A stretch of DNA of 64,000 bases from Icerya purchasi (lineage: Eukaryota > Arthropoda > Insecta > Hemiptera > Monophlebidae). Location: NCBI GenBank assembly GCA_039619475.1, contig CM077116.1, forward strand, positions 386,222,760 through 386,286,759, given 5' to 3'. The notes below the pieces were generated by a model that saw nothing but the letters and a program-made list of their open reading frames with translations, ran no database searches and was not told where the DNA came from. The position numbers and the translations under genes were made by a program. Positions 59,470-64,000 of the stretch are shown one piece after another (the stretch's first letter is position 1; each line of letters starts with the position of its first letter).

Positions 59470-60490
59470 CAGTGAAACTTCTACTAACGGACCTTTCTAA
59501 ATAGCGGACAATTTTAAAATCCCCGGCATTTTCCCATAAGACACAATGTAAAAATATTTCCCAATAACGGACCTTCCCAATTACGGACGCGAACACTTTT
59601 TAATAAGTATGATTTTGGAAATTCGATTTCTGTTAAACGGACAAAGTTTGTCAAAAAAAAAGTTCAATTAATGCCCCAGATTATTGTTTAATAGACGAGG
59701 AATTGCATCTGGAAGATCCGTGTACCGACATAAATGAATTAGCCCGGCTGAATTTATGCAACAACAAAATCCATCCGATGTATGATGCAATAGACACTGT
59801 GACGACAATTTATGATGGCAAAGAAGACACAACTACTGAAGTGTTGACTACGAAACTTTAAATAATGTCGACTCGTTAGTTGTTATTGGGAAACTAAAAA
59901 AATCGTATTTCATTCAAAAAGCTGACGCTGAAGGTTTAAAAATAATGATATCCGAACTGCGAGTGCATGTCGAATTGCGGGTTTTAAATAAAAGTAAAAT
60001 TAAGTAAAATTACCGATTTTTTTTCATACAAAACTGAAATATGTTCGATACACTAGGATTTACAGTATGTGTTAAAAAAATATATATTTTGAACATAAAT
60101 GATTAAAATTATATAGATTATCTTGCGTTCCTAAAAACAAAAAGTGTTTTATACTCTATTGCTTAACTTGTTTATCAACTTACAAACATTAGTACTCTGT
60201 AGTAGTACTGTACGTACATACATATTTTTATATTATACGAACATTTTTTTTTTTTTTTTTTTTTTTTTATATATATATTTTAAACGCATATATGTCTTAA
60301 ATATGTACTGTATTTTTTTATATTACGTACTATCTTTTATATTCTTGTAACGTGTTAAATACGTTACAATATACAATAATGTATATTTCAGTAAACTGTA
60401 CATACATTATTATTTCCCATTAGCGGACACTTCGTAATACCGAACAAATTTTTTGGTCCCACGACTGTCCGTTATTCAGAAGTTCCACTG
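59470..60490 (+). mobile_element. pogo/Tigger-like element, internally decayed, 1021 bp
   Basis: Begins CAGTGAAACTTCTACTAACG and ends, on minus, CAGTGGAACTTCTGAATAAC, an inverted repeat with few mismatches; TA flanks both ends (59468-59469, 60491-60492). Repeated TAACGGAC-type motifs lie inside both ends (59483, 59578; CCATTAGCGGAC at 60418), as in pogo/Tigger families. Interior 60240-60340 is T- and AT-rich. Confidence 0.82.
59660..59880 (+). pseudogene. pogo/Tigger transposase C-terminal remnant
   Basis: Short frames read LIDEELHLEDPCTDINELAR then YDAIDTVTTIYDGKEDTTTE, resembling the acidic C-terminus of Tigger/jerky-type transposases. The catalytic DDE core and CENP-B-type DNA-binding domain are absent. 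Confidence 0.5.
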
Positions 60491-61480
60491 TATTTGTTTT
60501 ACTAGATTAATTGCAATAACAAAAAAACATTTGTTATTGTATTTATAATTTTTATTAACTAATTATCAAACAGGACGTTAAATACACAGCATTGAATGAA
60601 AGCACTTTTTTTTTTTTTTTGTCGTAGTATTTTTCGCACATTACAACAACGGCATTGAAAGAATTCTTCCAATTAAAAATTTTATTCTACAATACTTTTT
60701 TTTCCCCCTTTTCCCGAAACTTCGGGTAAAGCACATTTATTTACTAAAAATATTAATTTATTATAATAACGGCATTAATGTAACCCATCCAATTAGGTAT
60801 TTGGTATTATATTAATTACCATTTTACAGTTTTTTTTACAATATCTACTATATTTCTACTACTTACTTAATATAACGATCACATTTAAGAGCACTATTAA
60901 ATTGTAATTTATGCAAAGGTAATTAATTAATTATAGATAATACCGTTGTTACCTTACTCGCTAGAATTAACGTATTCAAATAAATATAATTACGAAATAG
61001 CAATCGAAAAAAAAAAAACAAAAAAAAAACGATACATATTATATAGGTATATTATTATACACCGTTTATATTTGTTTTTGCTATTTCGTAATTATATTTA
61101 TTTTAATATGCAAAAAGTAAATCACGAAATTTAAATGAGTTTTACAACAATATATTATGTCGAATTAATTTATGCTTCGTTAATTTTTATTTGAACATGT
61201 TTATTGAAATACAAAAAGAAATCGACGAACTGTGTTGGTTTTGTTTAAGCATTGTAATCTATTCGATTAATTTGAAAAGCGAGTAATAAGTTAGAAAATT
61301 TCAAATATTTCAAATGTATTAAGTATATAAAAGATATTTCTGTTCCCTTTTTATCGTGATTGTTTTATTAAACAACGATATATTTTTATTTCCCCAGTGA
61401 AGCATTGATAAGCGACAAATATGGATATCTTCTTCTACGCCCGAAACATTATTAGTAATTCATCGTTATTAACGTTTCAG
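60491..61480. other. Intron sequence with a hairpin
   Basis: AT-rich, with a T-run at 60608-60621, the hairpin listed at 60978-61103, and the acceptor TTAACGTTTCAG at 61469-61480. No coding sequence was seen. Confidence 0.4.
60978..61103. repeat. Perfect 26-bp inverted repeat, 74-bp spacer
   Basis: 60978-61003 (AAATAAATATAATTACGAAA and TAGCAA) is the exact reverse complement of 61078-61103. The spacer holds A-runs. Probably a small foldback MITE. Confidence 0.75.
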
Positions 61481-61637
61481 ATAAATTACAAGATATATCA
61501 AAATCGGTTGTGACATTAGATTTAGGTGGAGGGTCGGTGCAGATTACGTATATACCGAAGAAGGGAGTTGAAGTTGATAATAAATACCTTCACCCAGTTT
61601 CAATTTTTAATCAGGAATTAAATGCATACTGTTACAG
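61481..61637 (+). CDS. ENTPD5/6-like NTPDase, exon with apyrase region 4
   Basis: Encodes DKLQDISKSVVTLDLGGGSVQITY then about 30 residues to NAYCY. LDLGGGSVQI (about residues 210-219) is apyrase conserved region 4, the second phosphate-binding loop. The acceptor is GTTTCAG; the donor CAG|GTTTTT is weak but gives the right phase: AG plus T at 61752 makes Ser, restoring the family motif YSYLGLGL across the intron. Confidence 0.93.
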
Positions 61638-61751
61638 GTTTTTATTTTATATTACCTACTCACCAACTATTGATTTCGAACATTTTGCAAAAACTAAATA
61701 CCATATTTGCTGAAAAATACGAATTATATATTTCAATGTAAATGTTGTTAG

Positions 61752-61898
61752 TTACCTCGGCTTGGGTCTGATGTCAGTACGCCATGCTGTGTTTCTAGCT
61801 GAAAATAATCTAGAAAACGGAGCGTTCCTGAGTTCCTGTATTAGTCCGCATGTAACAAATTATACGTGGAGATACGGTGGCGAAAAATACATAGTCAG
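61752..61898 (+). CDS. ENTPD5/6-like NTPDase, exon with apyrase region 5
   Basis: Encodes YLGLGLMSVRHAVFLAENN then LENGAFLSSCISPH and YTWRYGGEKYIV. YSYLGLGL is apyrase conserved region 5. The Cys in SSCISP probably matches the disulfide-forming Cys in ENTPD5/6. The acceptor is TTGTTAG (61751), the donor CAG|GTAATT; AG joins A at 62348 to give Arg. Confidence 0.93.
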
Positions 61899-62347
61899 GT
61901 AATTCATCGAATTATTATTCATTTTTGCGTGATTATTTTTAGTGGTGCGCGAGTTTCAAATCTGATACGAAATCCCGGCAATAAAACGAAAAATTCGATG
62001 TTTGAAATTGTTTAAAATTCAATAAAACCCGAGTTCTAAAGATCGGAACAAAATTGATTTCTAAGTGAAAAAATGAAATAATAACGGAAAATAATGAATT
62101 TCAGTCAGCACAAAAAGCAAATATTTATTAATTGAAAATAAGATTTAAAAAAATTCTAATTTCAGTTCACATAAGACACACAATAATTTTGAGAAAAAAA
62201 AAAGTAAATAAATATGTATAGTTTCTTTATATTGCAATATTCCTACAAATTTCGACCGGAGAACCTGAGCACCGTTTAATTTCTCCATTTCTTAATACGA
62301 GACAATATCGTTACAATATTTTACCTGGAAAAATATTCCTTTTTCAG

Positions 62348-62576
62348 AGGTCCGATTGTTAACAGCAAACAAGAAAATAGTGCGGACATCGATTTTGCAA
62401 AATGTTCTGTCATAGTCGATAAAATCGTAGACAATGGTAATGTGCACAAGCCGGCGGACATAGCGGAACATGATATTGCGGCCTTTTCGTATTTTTTCGA
62501 TCGAGCAGCTCAATTCGGATTAGTCGGTAAAAAAAACGCTCCTGCTTTAAAACGTATAATCGATGAAATTTTCTGA
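62348..62576 (+). CDS. ENTPD5/6-like NTPDase, last exon in the window
   Basis: Encodes GPIVNSKQENSADIDFAKCS, then HDIAAFSYFFDRAAQFGLVG. AFSYFFDRA matches the conserved AFSYYYDRA of ENTPD5. The open frame runs to TGA at 62574-62576 (ending KRIIDEIF), but family members continue about 70-100 residues further, with a CMDL-type segment and a GFGL motif that I cannot find before 64000. A donor TCG|GTAAAA at 62526/62527 would splice out right after GLV. I therefore think the coding exon ends at 62526 and the gene continues past the window; the TGA ending would give a truncated protein. Confidence 0.85.
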
Positions 62577-64000
62577 ACCCGTCGTCGCGTACAATATTCA
62601 ATTCGAAAAACTACCCAGCCCGTTTTATAGTTTGCGTTTATTTTTTATTAGCACGCTCTTACGGTGTTTTTTTTTTTTTTTTTTTTTCTTTCGGCACGCT
62701 ACTATTTAAAAAAGTTTATTTCATTTTTATGAAATAAATAAGATCGTGCTTTACGGGGAACACCTACGCATACATGAAAAAAAGATCGAAACATAAACTT
62801 GGGCAGTTAATTTACGAAGAATAGTACCCGCGGCATCGTTTATAGATATATTTTCATTCTGTTACTCGTTTTGTTTTGTTTTTTGTTTTTTGTTTTTTTT
62901 TACTATTACTTCTCTACGCTACTCATTCGCCCTCGCGGAAGAGCGCCTGGCAAATTTTTCTCCGATATTCAGTCATTCAAGTGGGGCGGCAGATCCAGAG
63001 GGGAGGAGATGTCGGGGATGTATCCGCTCCAAAATTTCGTAAACTTTTTTTTATAAACATGAAATAATATCGATACATACTATTAAAAGAGAACCGAAAA
63101 ATATTAAAAGTCAAATATCTTTCGTTAATTCTCGAATTGAAAATAAGCGAAGGCTACTTTGAAATATAAATCCCCAACGAAAACTAACTCTTGCCGTTAC
63201 GTCACTGCAGATATTAGTTTCTGTTTTTGTTACGTGTATCGATACGGTGATTTTCTTATTCCTTCGAAAACGTACCGTTCAGTTGCGACACCAAATACCC
63301 GTTGAATATCAGTAAGCACGGATACTCAGCAGTCGTTAAAATGAACGTTAAAAAAAAGGGCTCAACGCCGTAAGAGGAGGTATACTTTGCTTAATATAAT
63401 CGGAAAAAAATGAGCCAAAAAATAATCATTAGAATATAGAAGAAAAATGTGAACATCCAAAAGTTTTTTAATTAAAAGGCCGATAATAAACGCGAGGGAC
63501 TTAAAGTTTTACTAATGTTACTCTATATTAAAAAGGCAGATTCAGATAAAGGTAATGATTTTGAAATTCCAAAAGCGCGATTTACGTCAATGATGAAACT
63601 TGGACGATATATACTCTTTCCATCAATGGCCAAACTTATTTCAGGTTTATCCGTATTAGTTATCACGGAAAAATATTTACTCCAAAAAATTGCGAAAAAT
63701 AAAATAGTTTAACCGGAATAACCCCTAGAAAAATTGAAAATTCAAATACTTCAACTGAAAAAGTTTATGCGCCTGGTTACGTATAGACAGAGACAATGAA
63801 ATAACATCAGCGCAACTTATATGCCAGTACAAAAAGCAAAATAAATCATTTTTTTTCGTTTTCGAAAATTTTAATATAACCTCCTATCTCTTAAACACTT
63901 TGTAAATGACAAGAATCGCGTCGTATAGAGTCGAGCATTATCGCAATGCAGGGAGAACATTAAACAAAAATTTTCTTTTGTTTCGATTAAATTTTTACGC
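62577..64000. other. Probable last visible intron of the NTPDase gene
   Basis: No exon matching the missing NTPDase C-terminus. T-runs at 62668-62690 and 62891-62900; a GC-richer patch at 62930-63030; a 65-codon plus-strand frame at 63515 with no recognised family. Otherwise AT-rich and unexplained. Confidence 0.35.

Noticed and set aside
1..64000. CRISPR arrays, tRNA/rRNA genes, prokaryotic operons or defence islands
   Set aside because: No regularly spaced short repeats, no cloverleaf or rRNA-like segments noticed, and the gene structures are intron-containing and eukaryotic.

Overview
This is an AT-rich animal nuclear window, most likely from an insect. The evidence is intron-split genes with GT-AG boundaries, introns of many kilobases, and a transposon load (hAT with the DUF4371-type transposase, a DD41D mariner, RTE, I-type and CR1/Jockey-type LINEs, a Helitron helicase remnant) typical of insects such as hemipterans. 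Species cannot be read from the sequence. I see no rRNA, tRNA, CRISPR array or bacterial operon.

Two host genes lie head to head. On the minus strand is the 5' part of a mitochondrial 2-oxodicarboxylate carrier (SLC25A21-like), with coding exons at 6574-6640 and 1863-2077 joining in frame; the gene runs off the left edge. On the plus strand is an ENTPD5/6-like nucleoside di/triphosphatase. Its best-supported exons are 38921-39031, 46979-47058, 56388-56531, 59000-59111, 61481-61637, 61752-61898 and 62348 to about 62526. Two further exons fit the reading phase: a transmembrane-anchor exon at 26697-26811 and a short start exon at 7233-7262. If both are right the gene spans over 55 kb, starts about 590 bp from the carrier's start, and lacks only its C-terminal ~70-100 residues, which would lie past the right edge.

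Nearly everything else is transposon sequence inside NTPDase introns. 13.5-25.5 kb: one CR1/Jockey-like LINE split by two hAT insertions, the second of which carries a block of ~285-bp tandem repeats. 26.9-33 kb: LINE endonuclease remnant, a perfect 168-bp inverted repeat, an RTE-like element and a 398-bp hAT MITE. 33.7-38.4 kb: a hAT element with a gypsy-like gag fragment inside and a duplicated transposase tail. 39.3-46.9 kb: LINE fragment, dead mariner-type transposase, and a 4.3-kb I-type LINE ending about 120 nt before an exon. 48.3-52.3 kb: a second copy of the tandem-repeat family holding an intact DD41D mariner, then a Helitron helicase remnant broken by a DD34D mariner derivative. 52.3-55.7 kb: a nearly intact RTE. 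57.2-60.5 kb: an unidentified transposon protein and a pogo/Tigger-like element.

I found no clear new cellular system. The most checkable points are the head-to-head pair with its long TE-filled first intron, the potentially active DD41D element, the perfect inverted repeat, and the TIR-bounded tandem-repeat family. All calls were made by eye; family names below superfamily level are tentative.
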